64,000 nucleotides of DNA from Paenibacillus amylolyticus (GCF_003719335.1 NZ_RIAS01000002.1:496001-560000), one strand, 5' to 3'. Positions 8,298 through 17,156 are shown, counted from the first letter of the stretch. Program-made: numbers and translations. The notes: generated by a model not told the origin, from the sequence alone.

Positions 8298-9226
8298 TAC
8301 AAGGTTTGGGTAATGAGGGAAAGATCAAGGGTTTGGGAAAAGAAGGAACGATCAAGGGTTTGGGAAATAATGAGACGATCGAAGAGTTGCAGGAAAAGCC
8401 GCGTCAGCGGTTTTTGGTGCTGGATACATCTACAGCGGTGATGGCCGCAGCGGTGATGGAGGAACGGTCGTTGCTGGAGGAGCGCAATGAGCGAGCAGAA
8501 CGTAATCACTCGGTGCACGTTGTGCCCGTGATGGAGCAGTTGCTTGCAGCCAGCAGCACGAAGCCAGGCCAACTGGACGGGATCGCCGTCGGCATTGGGC
8601 CAGGCTCGTACACGGGCATCCGCATTGCGGTGACCGCGGCAAAGACGCTGGCCTGGGCGTGGGACATCCCCGTTGCCGGGGTGTCCAGCCTGCAGGCCCT
8701 CGCCTGGGGCGGCTGGCACAGCGGCCTCGCCGCCAAGGCGCAAGCTGCGGCAGATGATGCCGCAGCCGGGGCTGGCGGAACGCCATCCGCGGACCAGGGC
8801 GGCACTGGTGCCGCCTCTGTCCACTGGATCGTTCCGCTCGTGGATGCGCGGCGCGGTCAAGCCTATACCGCGCTGTTCGCCTCCGCCGGCGGCGATGCGC
8901 CCCGCCGGCTGGCGCCGGATGCCATCCGCCAAGTGAACGGATGGCTGGAAGAGCTCGCCGCCCGCCTGACGGAGGCGGCGCCGGAAGAGCGGCCCGCTGC
9001 CGTCTGGATCGTCGGCGAGACGGGCCAACATGCGGCGGCAGCGGCAGAGCTTCGCTGCCCCGCAGGAACGGCGCTCCAGCTCGTCCCGTATGAGCTGGAA
9101 GGCCGCTGGATTGGGCGCCTTGGCGCCGAAGCGCTGCTTGCAGGTCAGCGCGACGACGTACATGCCCTGGTGCCGAACTACACCCAGCTGTCCGAAGCCG
9201 AAGCCAACCTGCTTCGCAAAGGCTGA
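8294..9226 (+). CDS. tsaB: tRNA threonylcarbamoyladenosine biosynthesis protein TsaB
   Basis: ASKHA-fold partner of TsaD in t6A synthesis. The core starts at FLVLDTSTAVMAAAVM (about residue 40) and includes the signature GIAVGIGPGSYTGIRIAVTAAK and PVAGVSSLQALA. At 310 residues it is longer than the common 220-240. The extra length is an N-terminal stretch of about 38 residues with three copies of a GLG(N/K)-centred repeat, and an Ala/Gly-rich insert (about residues 145-175). DNA from about 8540 to 9210 is visibly more GC-rich than both neighbours. GGAG seven bases ahead supports the ATG at 8294, overlapping tsaE. Confidence 0.9.
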   Translation: MIQGLGNEGKIKGLGKEGTIKGLGNNETIEELQEKPRQRFLVLDTSTAVMAAAVMEERSLLEERNERAERNHSVHVVPVMEQLLAASSTKPGQLDGIAVGIGPGSYTGIRIAVTAAKTLAWAWDIPVAGVSSLQALAWGGWHSGLAAKAQAAADDAAAGAGGTPSADQGGTGAASVHWIVPLVDARRGQAYTALFASAGGDAPRRLAPDAIRQVNGWLEELAARLTEAAPEERPAAVWIVGETGQHAAAAAELRCPAGTALQLVPYELEGRWIGRLGAEALLAGQRDDVHALVPNYTQLSEAEANLLRKG

Positions 9227-9243
9227 AGGGAGAGGGAGAGCGG

Positions 9244-9765
9244 ATGGACAACGCAGCGAACGAAGGACAGGAAACGGAGTTTCAATTCAGACTCATGACG
9301 GTGGAAGATATTTCTGACGTGATGGAGATTGAACATGAGGCATTTACCCTCCCTTGGACGGAAGAGGCATTTCACAATGAATTGAAGCATAATCATTTTG
9401 CTAAATATATGGTCATGGAGCTGGACGGCACGGCGATTGGGTATGCGGGCATGTGGACCATTATGGACGAGGCACACATTACCAATATCGCGGTGAGAAA
9501 AGCATTCCAGGGCCGCAAGCTGGGCGAAAAATTACTGGACGAGCTAATGAAGACGGCAGCCTATCTCGGCATGGAGCGAATGACATTGGAGGTTCGGGTG
9601 TCGAATGTCGTGGCTCAAAATTTGTATCAGAAAAAAGGGTTTGAATCGGCAGGTCTGCGCAAAGGGTATTACTCTGATAATGGAGAGGATGCAATGATCA
9701 TGTGGGCGGTGCTTCCGCCTGCAAGCCGGAGCGGCGAAGAGGAAGGAAGCGTAATGGATTCATGA
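9244..9765 (+). CDS. rimI: Ribosomal protein S18-alanine N-acetyltransferase RimI
   Basis: A 173-residue GNAT acetyltransferase with the RimI layout: FRLMTVEDISDVMEIEHEAF, PWTEEAFHNEL, the acetyl-CoA loop AVRKAFQGRKLGEKLL, and LEVRVSNVVAQNLYQKKGFE followed by KGYYSDNGEDAMIMW. It acetylates the N-terminus of S18. Its place between tsaB and tsaD is the standard Firmicute arrangement. AGGGAGAG precedes the ATG. The stop overlaps the tsaD start (ATGA, 9762-9765). Confidence 0.92.
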   Translation: MDNAANEGQETEFQFRLMTVEDISDVMEIEHEAFTLPWTEEAFHNELKHNHFAKYMVMELDGTAIGYAGMWTIMDEAHITNIAVRKAFQGRKLGEKLLDELMKTAAYLGMERMTLEVRVSNVVAQNLYQKKGFESAGLRKGYYSDNGEDAMIMWAVLPPASRSGEEEGSVMDS

Positions 9766-10820
9766 ATGATCTTATAGATAATCAAGGCGGAACTCCATCC
9801 TATATTCTGGCGGTAGAGACCAGCTGTGATGAAACATCGGTAGCCGTGGTCAAAGATGGACGTGAAGTGCTGTCCAATCTCATCTCTAGTCAGATCGAGA
9901 CACATAAAGCGTTTGGCGGAGTTGTACCCGAGGTAGCTTCACGCAAGCATGTTGAAGTTATCACACTGATGCTGGAGCAGGCGATCGAGCAGTCTGGTAT
10001 TCGTCCGCGTGATCTGAGCGCGATTGCGGTTACACAGGGACCTGGATTGGTCGGCGCACTGCTGGTGGGTATCGTAGCAGCGAAGACGCTTGCGATGGCT
10101 CTGGGCAAACCGCTGATCGGCACCCATCATATTGCTGGTCATATTTATGCCAATCGCCTTGTACGTGAATTGCAATATCCGGCGATGGCTCTTGTGGTGT
10201 CAGGCGGGCACACCGAGCTTGTGCATCTGGAGTCCGAGGGCAAATTCAAGCTGATCGGACGCACACGGGACGATGCTGTCGGTGAAGCTTATGACAAAGT
10301 GGCTCGTGCACTGGGCTGTCCATATCCGGGAGGGCCGCATGTAGACCGCATGGCATCCGAAGCTGAAGATGTGGTTCCTTTGCCACGGGTATGGCTTGAA
10401 GCAGGGTCCTATGACTTCAGTCTAAGTGGCTTAAAATCGGCTGTACTCAACGCACTGAATCAGGCCAAGATGCGTGGTGAAACGTTGGAACCTTCTGCAG
10501 TGGCACGTGGTTTTCAAGAAGCAGTCGTTGAAGTGCTCGTGGAAAAAGCGGTACGTGCTGTTCGTGAATATGGCTCACGTCAGTTACTTCTGTGCGGAGG
10601 GGTTGCGGCCAATCGTGGTTTGCGGACAGCCTTGCAGGAACGCTGTGCGAAGGAAGGGCTTGAACTCGTCATCCCGCCAATGGAATATTGTACGGATAAT
10701 GCAGCCATGATCGGCGCGGCAGCACATCTGAAATGGATTCGCGGCGAGGGGACTGATTTTGACGCGAAGGCAGACCCTGGACTTTCTCTGGAAGCCTGGT
10801 CGGTTCAGACCGAAGCGTAA
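9762..10820 (+). CDS. tsaD: tRNA N6-threonylcarbamoyltransferase TsaD (Gcp)
   Basis: A 352-residue catalytic subunit of t6A synthesis; it transfers the threonylcarbamoyl group to A37. ILAVETSCDETSVAVV at the N-terminus, the metal-binding HHIAGH, VVSGGHTEL, GEAYDKVARALGCPYPGGP, FSLSGLKSAV and CGGVAANRGLR are hallmarks. The ATG at 9762 overlaps the rimI stop; the frame is open 20 codons further but that is within rimI. The downstream order (T-boxes, leuA, DnaA boxes, ABC-F) is an expanded version of the Bacillus gcp-ydiF interval. Confidence 0.96.
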   Translation: MNDLIDNQGGTPSYILAVETSCDETSVAVVKDGREVLSNLISSQIETHKAFGGVVPEVASRKHVEVITLMLEQAIEQSGIRPRDLSAIAVTQGPGLVGALLVGIVAAKTLAMALGKPLIGTHHIAGHIYANRLVRELQYPAMALVVSGGHTELVHLESEGKFKLIGRTRDDAVGEAYDKVARALGCPYPGGPHVDRMASEAEDVVPLPRVWLEAGSYDFSLSGLKSAVLNALNQAKMRGETLEPSAVARGFQEAVVEVLVEKAVRAVREYGSRQLLLCGGVAANRGLRTALQERCAKEGLELVIPPMEYCTDNAAMIGAAAHLKWIRGEGTDFDAKADPGLSLEAWSVQTEA

Positions 10821-10888
10821 AGTTCTCTGGGAGTGCATCTTAACGTAGTCTATTTGGGAAAGAGATTGTTCATTTTTGAAATGAATGG

Positions 10889-10917
10889 TTGACAGCGGTT
10901 TGTGAAGAATGTATATT
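10889..10917 (+). promoter_or_regulatory. Promoter of the tandem T-box/leuA unit
   Basis: A perfect TTGACA (10889-10894) and TATATT (10912-10917) with 17 bases between them. Transcription would start about 40 bases before the first T-box. Confidence 0.8.
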
Positions 10918-10959
10918 AGTTACAAATTTAAACAGGAATTATCTCCTGAATTGAAAAAC

Positions 10960-11346
10960 GCGATGAACAGGAACAGTAAGGTCACTCCCGGTCATTAGAG
11001 AGCTGCGGGATGGTGCAACGTAGCCGAAGGAAACCTGAAACTCACCTGGAAGCGGAACGATGGAACACGGCTATCAAGCAACAGGCCGAAGGCTGAAACC
11101 AGCCGAAAGTATATCGTTACGGGTTGCCTCCGTGAAAGGGCCATTGTGCTCGATCCCATTTTTCAGATTAGAACGAACGGAGACGATTTCCGTTACGCTA
11201 ATCCGAAGTGTAGAGATCGATGGACAATACTAAGGGGACTTTCAAGCCGTTATTCGAACAGACTTGGGGTCAACAAGAGTGGTACCGCGAAGGTGAACAG
11301 CCTGTCGTCTCTTGCATTACGCAGGAGAGGGCAGGCTTTTTTGATT
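10960..11346 (+). ncRNA. T-box riboswitch 1 (leucine specifier), upstream of leuA
   Basis: The stem-I element AGAGAGCTGCGGG at about 10997, the specifier context GAAACTCACC with CTC at 11041-11043, and the T-box proper TGGTACCGCG at 11280-11289 are all present. A terminator follows: AGCCTG...GCAGGAGAGGGCAGGCT and a T-run ending about 11342. CTC encodes Leu, and TGGT is complementary to an ACCA tRNA end, fitting the A discriminator of tRNA-Leu. Uncharged tRNA-Leu should favour antitermination. Confidence 0.9.
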
Positions 11347-11393
11347 TTATTTTTTGATCAATATTAACAATGAATATCATATCAACAAACGTA

Positions 11394-11756
11394 ATGAACG
11401 GGAGCAGTAGAACGGCAAAGGCGCTCAGAGAGCTGCGGGGTGGTGCGACGCAGTGGCCGGGATCGTTTGAATCTCGCCCGGGAACAGAGCTTTGGAAACA
11501 TGAGAAGAGGTTGAGCATGTTCGTCACTAAACGAGACGGTGTCAACTCATGTGTACACAGCAACGGTTAACCCCCGTTACAGGGCGTTTCTCTGAATTGT
11601 TACGGTTTCGCCGTAGTTAGGGTGGAGTCTAATGGACTTTTTGGAGAACACGAGGTGGATGGTGTCGGTGCAGACTGAGCCATCAAGCGAGAGTGGTACC
11701 GCGGAGGGGAGAATAACCCGCCGTCTCTTTGATGAGACGGCGGGTTATTTGTTTTT
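11394..11756 (+). ncRNA. T-box riboswitch 2 (leucine specifier), directly upstream of leuA
   Basis: Same elements as the first copy: AGAGAGCTGCGGGGTGGTG at about 11427, specifier context GAATCTCGCC with CTC at 11473-11475 aligned to CTC of copy 1, and TGGTACCGCG at 11694-11703. The terminator is perfect: AATAACCCGCCGTCTC (11712-11727), loop TTTGAT, GAGACGGCGGGTTATT (11734-11749), then T-rich sequence. Read-through of both terminators is needed to express leuA. No gene lies between the two T-boxes. Confidence 0.92.
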
Positions 11757-11943
11757 GCTGCCGGCAGCAGGGTGGGCAAAATGGAACAACCATATGGATG
11801 CAAGTCTGATCAGGAAATCTGGAACAACAGTTCATGGTGTAAGTCGACGTACACTTTGAACCATCACACATCACATTGAACATAACTTTTCACAAACCAA
11901 ACATATACGAACCGATATCCCAAATTAATGGAGGTTAATGAAT

Positions 11944-13503
11944 ATGACAACGAATCCGAACAAACGCATGATTGACATTTTTGATACAACGCTGCGAGAT
12001 GGAGAGCAAGCCCCCGGAGCCAGCCTGCATCCGGAGCAAAAAATAGAGCTGGCTCACCAGCTGGCAGCGCTTGGCATTGACGTCATTGAGCCTGGATTTC
12101 CCATCTCCAGTCCAGGGGAGTTTGAGGCGGTTCAGGCGATCTCAAGACAATTGCAACAGGTGGAAATCTGCGGATTTGCGCGTGCAGTCAAAGGCGATAT
12201 CGATGCTGCAGTGAAGGCTACAGCGGATGCGGCCCGGCGACGAATCCACCTGTTTATATCCTCGTCTGATATTCATATTGAGCATCAGCTGCGCCGTCCA
12301 CGCAGTGAAGTGGTGGCTACGGCTCGGGAGATGGTCTCCTATGCACGCCAGTTTACGGATATCGTGGAGTTCACAGCGATGGACGCTGCGCGTACCCAGA
12401 TGGATGATCTGATTGAAATGGTTGAAGTGGCCATTGAGGCAGGGGCAAGCATTATTAATCTGCCGGATACCGTTGGTTATGCGCTGCCACATGAGTATGG
12501 GGAAATGTTCCGGCGAGTTCGTGAGGGGGCAAGGGGCGGCGATAAAGTTCGCTATAGTGCTCACTGCCATAACGATCTGGGGCTTGCCGTGGCGAACAGT
12601 CTGGCTGCTATTGCGAATGGTGCTTCCCAGATTGAAGTGACGATTAACGGGATTGGAGAACGGACGGGAAATTGTGCGTTAGAGGAACTGATTATGGCGC
12701 TGGAAACTCGTGGAGATGTGATTGGAGCAACGACCAACATCAAGCTGAATCAACTGTATGAGACATCTCGCCAGATTAGCCGTGCCATGCATTTTCCGAT
12801 CGCTTACAACAAACCGGTTGTTGGACGCAATGCCTTCCAGCATGAGTCTGGCATTCATCAGGACGGTTTGCTGAAGAACCGCAATACGTATGAGATTATG
12901 GATCCGGAAGCACTGGGCATTCCGCGCAGTATGATTATTTTGGGGAAACACTCCGGTCGTCACGCTCTGAAGGATCGGGTGCGCAAATACGGGTTTGAGC
13001 CGGATGAGCAACAGATGGAACAGCTGTACGAAGTGTTCAAAGTAACCGCAGACCAGCAAAAAGTGGTAAGTGATGACCAGTTGCTGCAAATGGTAAGTCA
13101 AACGATGAATATTCCGGCACAAGACTATGAATTGGTTGAGCTACAAGTGACGGCAGGCAGCATGACAGACCGCATGGCTGCAGTCCGTATTCGTACGAGT
13201 GCAGGGGAACAGTCCTACTCTGCCGTAGGCAAAGGGCCTGTAGATGCAACGATTCAGGCTATCGGGCAGTGTATCTCAGATGACATTACGTTTGTTGATA
13301 TGGAGATGCATGCCTTGAGTGGGGGAGAAGGAGCCAGCGCGGAAGCCGTGATCACGGTAGAACGTGCCGGACGAGAGTTCAGAGGGACAGCAACACATCA
13401 TGATATTGTCATGGCCGCAGGTTTGGCATACGTTGCGGCATGTAATGCAGCTGGACTGAAAGCGGAGTCTGTTGTGGATAGTGAAGAGGTGCCTGTACAC
13501 TAA
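11944..13503 (+). CDS. leuA: 2-isopropylmalate synthase
   Basis: A 519-residue enzyme that condenses acetyl-CoA with 2-oxoisovalerate, the first step of leucine synthesis. The catalytic domain shows DTTLRDGEQAPGASL, EPGFPISSPGEF, SAHCHNDLGLAVANS (metal His pair) and NAFQHESGIHQDG. The regulatory domain follows from about residue 380 (QVTAGSMTDRMAAVRI and later GKGPVDATIQAI). The ATG at 11944 is nine bases after GGAGG; an ATG two codons earlier is too close to it. It is a single-gene unit, away from the usual ilv-leu operon, under two T-boxes. A terminator follows at 13546. Confidence 0.95.
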   Translation: MTTNPNKRMIDIFDTTLRDGEQAPGASLHPEQKIELAHQLAALGIDVIEPGFPISSPGEFEAVQAISRQLQQVEICGFARAVKGDIDAAVKATADAARRRIHLFISSSDIHIEHQLRRPRSEVVATAREMVSYARQFTDIVEFTAMDAARTQMDDLIEMVEVAIEAGASIINLPDTVGYALPHEYGEMFRRVREGARGGDKVRYSAHCHNDLGLAVANSLAAIANGASQIEVTINGIGERTGNCALEELIMALETRGDVIGATTNIKLNQLYETSRQISRAMHFPIAYNKPVVGRNAFQHESGIHQDGLLKNRNTYEIMDPEALGIPRSMIILGKHSGRHALKDRVRKYGFEPDEQQMEQLYEVFKVTADQQKVVSDDQLLQMVSQTMNIPAQDYELVELQVTAGSMTDRMAAVRIRTSAGEQSYSAVGKGPVDATIQAIGQCISDDITFVDMEMHALSGGEGASAEAVITVERAGREFRGTATHHDIVMAAGLAYVAACNAAGLKAESVVDSEEVPVH

Positions 13504-13545
13504 GCTCCCTTAGAGATATGAATATGCTATAGCAAAAAAGAGCTG

Positions 13546-13594
13546 AAAAGGGTTCCTTCCCGCCATAGATTGGGCGGAATAGAACCCTTTTTCT
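13546..13594 (+). terminator. Terminator after leuA
   Basis: AAAAGGGTTC (13546-13555) pairs with GAACCCTTTTT, with an inner CCCGCC/GGGCGG stem; T-run at the end. Confidence 0.9.
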
Positions 13595-13660
13595 GTTTTA
13601 TAAATGATTTGATCAGAAATGGAACACGCCCACTTGCCCGTTTAAATATGGAGGAATGGA

Positions 13661-13744
13661 ATGAACGAAAAACTATATCGTGATAACCGAATCTGTCAAG
13701 GTGTGATTATAGTTATCCACATATCCAGAGTAATTTGTGGGTAA
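13661..13744 (+). CDS. Possible 27-codon small ORF in the DnaA-box region
   Basis: ATG at 13661 is preceded by GGAGGAATGGA, a very good ribosome site at correct spacing. The 27-residue product starts MNEKLYRDNR and turns hydrophobic (VIIVIHISRVI). The frame ends inside a near-consensus DnaA box. Chance is a real alternative in a region with no other coding signal; I see no homologue by memory. Confidence 0.22.
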   Translation: MNEKLYRDNRICQGVIIVIHISRVICG

Positions 13745-13939
13745 CTAAGGTGAAGTCCTGCAACAAGTGTTTTCGAAACAAACGCTTTGCAGGGGATAGA
13801 ATACATCAAAGTTACCAACAATACTGTGGATAATGTGGATAAAGTGGTGGATAAATATGGTTTTTGCTTGAAAAACTTATTCTACCAACGTTTGATTACG
13901 TGAAAAAGGATGTGGAATATCACTCATGCTTGTGGATAA
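13713..13939. promoter_or_regulatory. DnaA-box cluster in the tsaD/leuA-ydiF interval
   Basis: Four perfect DnaA boxes: TTATCCACA at 13713-13721, and TGTGGATAA at 13825-13833, 13834-13842 and 13931-13939; the middle two are directly adjacent. One-mismatch boxes lie at 13736-13744 and 13846-13854. No replication-origin genes are nearby, so this is a non-oriC cluster, probably binding DnaA for titration or regulation. The remainder of 13600-14258 shows no supported gene except the tiny ORF at 13661. Confidence 0.8.
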
Positions 13940-14098
13940 GAAGAGGGTCTGCCTTCAAAAATTTATTTTACGTAATCCGAGGATATTTGACAAATGTGAA
14001 AATATGAGTTTCTGTTCTCTACTGAGCTTGGAGAATTGGATTTATGTTTTATCAACTGCTCCCACGTCGCCTAAATAGCAGGCTTCCTTTAAACCACA

Positions 14099-14134
14099 AG
14101 AGGCTCCGCGTTACTATCGTAACAAGGAGCCTCT
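14099..14134 (-). terminator. Hairpin downstream of the ABC-F gene
   Basis: AGAGGCTCC (14099-14107) pairs with GGAGCCTCT (14126-14134), with an inner GTTAC/GTAAC stem. The T-tract on the minus strand is weak, so it may be a terminator for the ABC-F transcript or a stabilising stem. Confidence 0.5.
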
Positions 14135-14258
14135 AGTACATTTTCTGCTATTTGTCGTACATTACTACATCAATCTCATGCGTTATCGTAGGCTATAACT
14201 CAAGTTCCTAAAGTTATGATGTAGACTCACAGTCAGGATCATCACCCGCAATCATAGC

Positions 14259-16223
14259 TTAGTCCATCGCCAGTGTTTCCCATTCTTCATAAGCTTTTGC
14301 AAGCTGTGTTTTGTGCTCCTCCGACGACTGCTGCAACTCCTGCAGTTTCATATAATCCTGATACACTTCTGGCAGAGCCATCTGTTCTTCAAGCGAAGTG
14401 ATCTCGGACTCCAATTCGGCAATCCGCTGTTCCAGAGCTTCCTGTCTGCGCTGTCTGTTTCGTTCTTCACGCTTGGCTTGTTTATCTGCTTCAAAGGAAG
14501 CGGCGCCAGATTTTTCGGTTGTTGCTGAACTGGCACTTGCTGCTGCGGAAGAAGCGGATTTGGAAGAGGCCAGGCGAGCCTCGGCGGCCTCACGTGCAAT
14601 GTCCTCTAATTCCTGCTTTTTTTCCACATAATCGTCATAGTTACCGAGGTATTGCTCGGTGCCTCCAGGATGAAGCTCAACGATCCGTTCCGCCATCTTG
14701 TTGAGGAAGTACCGGTCATGGGAGATAAAGAGCAACGTTCCTTCGTAATCCATTAAAGCGGCTTCCAGCACTTCTTTGGCGAAGAGGTCGAGATGGTTCG
14801 TCGGTTCATCGAGAATAAGCACGTTGGCTTCCTTCAGCATGAGTTTGGACAGAGACACACGAGCCTTCTCTCCGCCGCTGAGCGAGGATATTTTTTTGAG
14901 CACATCATCACCGCTGAACAAAAAGTTACCGAGTACGGTTCGAATGCGCGCTTCTTCCATGCCCGGATAAGCGCTCCACAGTTCTTCGAGCACCGTGTTG
15001 GACGGATTCAGTCCAGTCTGCTCCTGGTCATAATAACCGATCTGTACTTTGGTGCCCCACTGAATGTCACCCTGCGCAGGCCGAAGACTTCCGGTCAGAC
15101 ATTTCAGCATCGTTGATTTTCCGATTCCGTTAGGCCCGATCAGAGCAACCGTTTCGCCGCGTCGCAGATCAAAGGACACATTGCGGAACAGAGGTGAACC
15201 CTCCTCGTATGCAACGGATAACTGATCAACACGCAGGACTTCCTTGCCAGACATCACAGCGGTCTCAAACGAAAAATGGGCTTTCTTGAGATCGCCGAGT
15301 GGTTTATCCAGACGATCCATCTTCTCCAGTGCTTTGCGGCGACTCTGGGCACGCTTCGTCGTTGAAGCGCGTACGATGTTCTTTTGCACAAAGTCCTCCA
15401 TCTTGGAGATTTCATCCTGTTGTTTCTCGTATTGTTTCATCTGAATCTCATACTCGGCTGCCTTCAGCTCCATATAACGGCTGTAATTGCCCGTATATTT
15501 TTTGGAGCGATGACGTTCGATTTCAACGATGGTCGTTACGAGTCTGTCCAGGAAGTACCGGTCATGGGATACGACTAATAGTGCGCCCGAGTATCCTCTC
15601 AAATAATCTTCCAGCCATGTCAAGGTTGCGATGTCCAGATAGTTGGTAGGCTCGTCCAGCATGAGCAGATCTGGAGCTTGTAACAGAATGCGAGCTAATG
15701 CGAGCCTGGTCTTCTGACCGCCGCTGAGTGTGCTGATGGGGGTGTCTGGGGAGAATTCACCAAAACCCATACCATGCAGTACGCTGCGAATGCGCGTTTC
15801 CATCTCGTAACCGCCATGGTCCTTGAACCAGTCCGAGCGTCTGGCATAGCGTTCCAGCAGATCAGCATATTGCTTTTCATTTTCCATTAGTGCAGGGTCG
15901 GCAATATCATGCTCCATCTGTCTCAGTTCAGCTTCGGTCTGGGTCAGATGTGCAAAGACATGCATCATTTCTTCCCAGATGCTGCGACTCGACTGCAGAC
16001 CGCTGTTCTGGGCGAGGTAACCAAGCGTTGTTTCTTTGGATTTGAAGATTTGTCCGCCGTCATAGGACATCTCTCCAGCGATGATTTTGAGCAAAGTGGA
16101 TTTCCCTGCACCGTTAACGCCAACCAGGCCGATGCGCTCACGTTCTAATATTTGTAAGTTCACGCCGTCCAGGATTGGATCGACACCAAAACGTTTAATA
16201 ATTCCGGATACTTGCAGCAACAT
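14259..16223 (-). CDS. ydiF: ABC-F family ATPase (YdiF-like)
   Basis: A 654-residue protein with two ABC ATPase domains and no membrane segment. Walker A GVNGAGKST (about residue 37) and GPNGIGKST, signatures LSGGQKTRLALARIL and LSGGEKARVSLSKL, Walker B LLMLDEPTNYLD and VLILDEPTNHLD, and a charged linker with KRAQSRRKALEKM between the domains define ABC-F. These proteins act on the ribosome. A coiled-coil C-terminal extension (about residues 540-654, RNRQRRQEALEQRIAELESEI) completes it. The ATG at 16223 follows GGAGG by 11 bases. Position after tsaD and before moaC/tat/groE agrees with Bacillus ydiF rather than a resistance gene. Confidence 0.92.
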   Translation of the reverse strand: MLLQVSGIIKRFGVDPILDGVNLQILERERIGLVGVNGAGKSTLLKIIAGEMSYDGGQIFKSKETTLGYLAQNSGLQSSRSIWEEMMHVFAHLTQTEAELRQMEHDIADPALMENEKQYADLLERYARRSDWFKDHGGYEMETRIRSVLHGMGFGEFSPDTPISTLSGGQKTRLALARILLQAPDLLMLDEPTNYLDIATLTWLEDYLRGYSGALLVVSHDRYFLDRLVTTIVEIERHRSKKYTGNYSRYMELKAAEYEIQMKQYEKQQDEISKMEDFVQKNIVRASTTKRAQSRRKALEKMDRLDKPLGDLKKAHFSFETAVMSGKEVLRVDQLSVAYEEGSPLFRNVSFDLRRGETVALIGPNGIGKSTMLKCLTGSLRPAQGDIQWGTKVQIGYYDQEQTGLNPSNTVLEELWSAYPGMEEARIRTVLGNFLFSGDDVLKKISSLSGGEKARVSLSKLMLKEANVLILDEPTNHLDLFAKEVLEAALMDYEGTLLFISHDRYFLNKMAERIVELHPGGTEQYLGNYDDYVEKKQELEDIAREAAEARLASSKSASSAAASASSATTEKSGAASFEADKQAKREERNRQRRQEALEQRIAELESEITSLEEQMALPEVYQDYMKLQELQQSSEEHKTQLAKAYEEWETLAMD

Positions 16224-16364
16224 AGAATTAAGTTCCTCCATAGGTCGAGTTCTGAAATAGACACTTACTTCTCAGTTTACATGAAATACAGAGCAAATGC
16301 ACCGATTGGGAACGGCTATGGCTTGTAGTCTTTTTGGTCAATCAGTGATAAACTGAAAGAAGGC

Positions 16365-16436
16365 ATGTTATACCATGAGGATTTTGCAGAAAATGAATCA
16401 TTTGAACCTGATCATCCAGATGACATCTTGTCTTAA
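16365..16436 (+). CDS. Possible 23-codon acidic small ORF upstream of 5-FCL
   Basis: ATG at 16365 follows AAAGAAGG. The 23-residue product is strongly acidic (MLYHEDFAENESFEPDHPDD) and ends about 70 bases before the next gene. It could be a leader peptide or chance; no family is recognised. Confidence 0.22.
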   Translation: MLYHEDFAENESFEPDHPDDILS

Positions 16437-16502
16437 CATATAAGCGCAATGGCTTAAATTTATTTTTTTACCTTCCACATCAACAGGAGGTTCGTCAGCA
16501 TT

Positions 16503-17141
16503 ATGCAGGATCAAGCGGAACAGAAGAAGCATCTTCGCTCCCGGCTTAGACAGCTACGTGATCGTTTGGACGAGCATATGCGTCAGCAAGCCAGCATGCG
16601 AATAAATGACGGACTGAAGCGTGAACTGGATCGCCTGCGGCTAAGCAAGAACAGGCAAAAGCGTGAGCCGCTGGTTATTTTCAGCTACCTCTCTTATGGC
16701 AGTGAGGCTTCCACCGCTTTTCTTTTTGAAGAGGGGTGGAAGCAAGGGGATATGTTGCTAGCGCCAAAAGTGCTCGCTGATCCGCCACGAATGGAACTCC
16801 GACGAGTGACGAGCCAGGAGGATATTGAACCAGGCGTTTGGGGCATACCTGAACCTAAGGCGTCTTGTGAAGTGTTGCAGCCCGAGGATTGGCCGGCTTT
16901 GGATCTGGTGCTGGTACCGGGACTGGGTTACGACCTTCGAGGAGGACGGATCGGATACGGTGGCGGTTATTACGACCGGTTTGCAGCTTGTCTTGAGAAC
17001 CATTGTGCTAAGCAAGGTAAAGGACCTCTCATGGCTGCTTTGGTATTACCTGGCCAGTTGGAGCCGGACATTCCGATGGACCCGCTAGATCTGCGGCTGG
17101 ATCTGTTGATAACACCCGAAGGTATATTACATATCGAATAA
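16503..17141 (+). CDS. yqgN: 5-formyltetrahydrofolate cyclo-ligase
   Basis: A 212-residue 5-FCL, which converts 5-formyl-THF to methenyl-THF with ATP. The N-terminal KKHLRSRLRQLRDRL, the central IFSYLSYGSEAST, VPGLGYDLRGGRIGYGGGYYDR (nucleotide/folate loop) and the C-terminal DLLITPEGI are characteristic. AGGAGG lies 12 bases before the ATG. It heads the run moaC-mogA-tatA-tatC. Folate and pterin (MoaC) chemistry being adjacent is probably only operon grouping. Confidence 0.92.
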   Translation: MQDQAEQKKHLRSRLRQLRDRLDEHMRQQASMRINDGLKRELDRLRLSKNRQKREPLVIFSYLSYGSEASTAFLFEEGWKQGDMLLAPKVLADPPRMELRRVTSQEDIEPGVWGIPEPKASCEVLQPEDWPALDLVLVPGLGYDLRGGRIGYGGGYYDRFAACLENHCAKQGKGPLMAALVLPGQLEPDIPMDPLDLRLDLLITPEGILHIE

Positions 17142-17156
17142 AGGGTTGTGATGTGA

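Noticed and set aside
8183..9251. Long minus-strand frames (326 and 273 codons) opposite tsaB
   Set aside because: They exist because the GC-rich tsaB segment has few stop trinucleotides; the products are Arg/Pro/Ala-rich nonsense.
13713..13939. Chromosomal replication origin
   Set aside because: DnaA boxes are clustered, but dnaA/dnaN/rpmH are absent and no extended AT-rich unwinding region with DnaA-trios was recognised.
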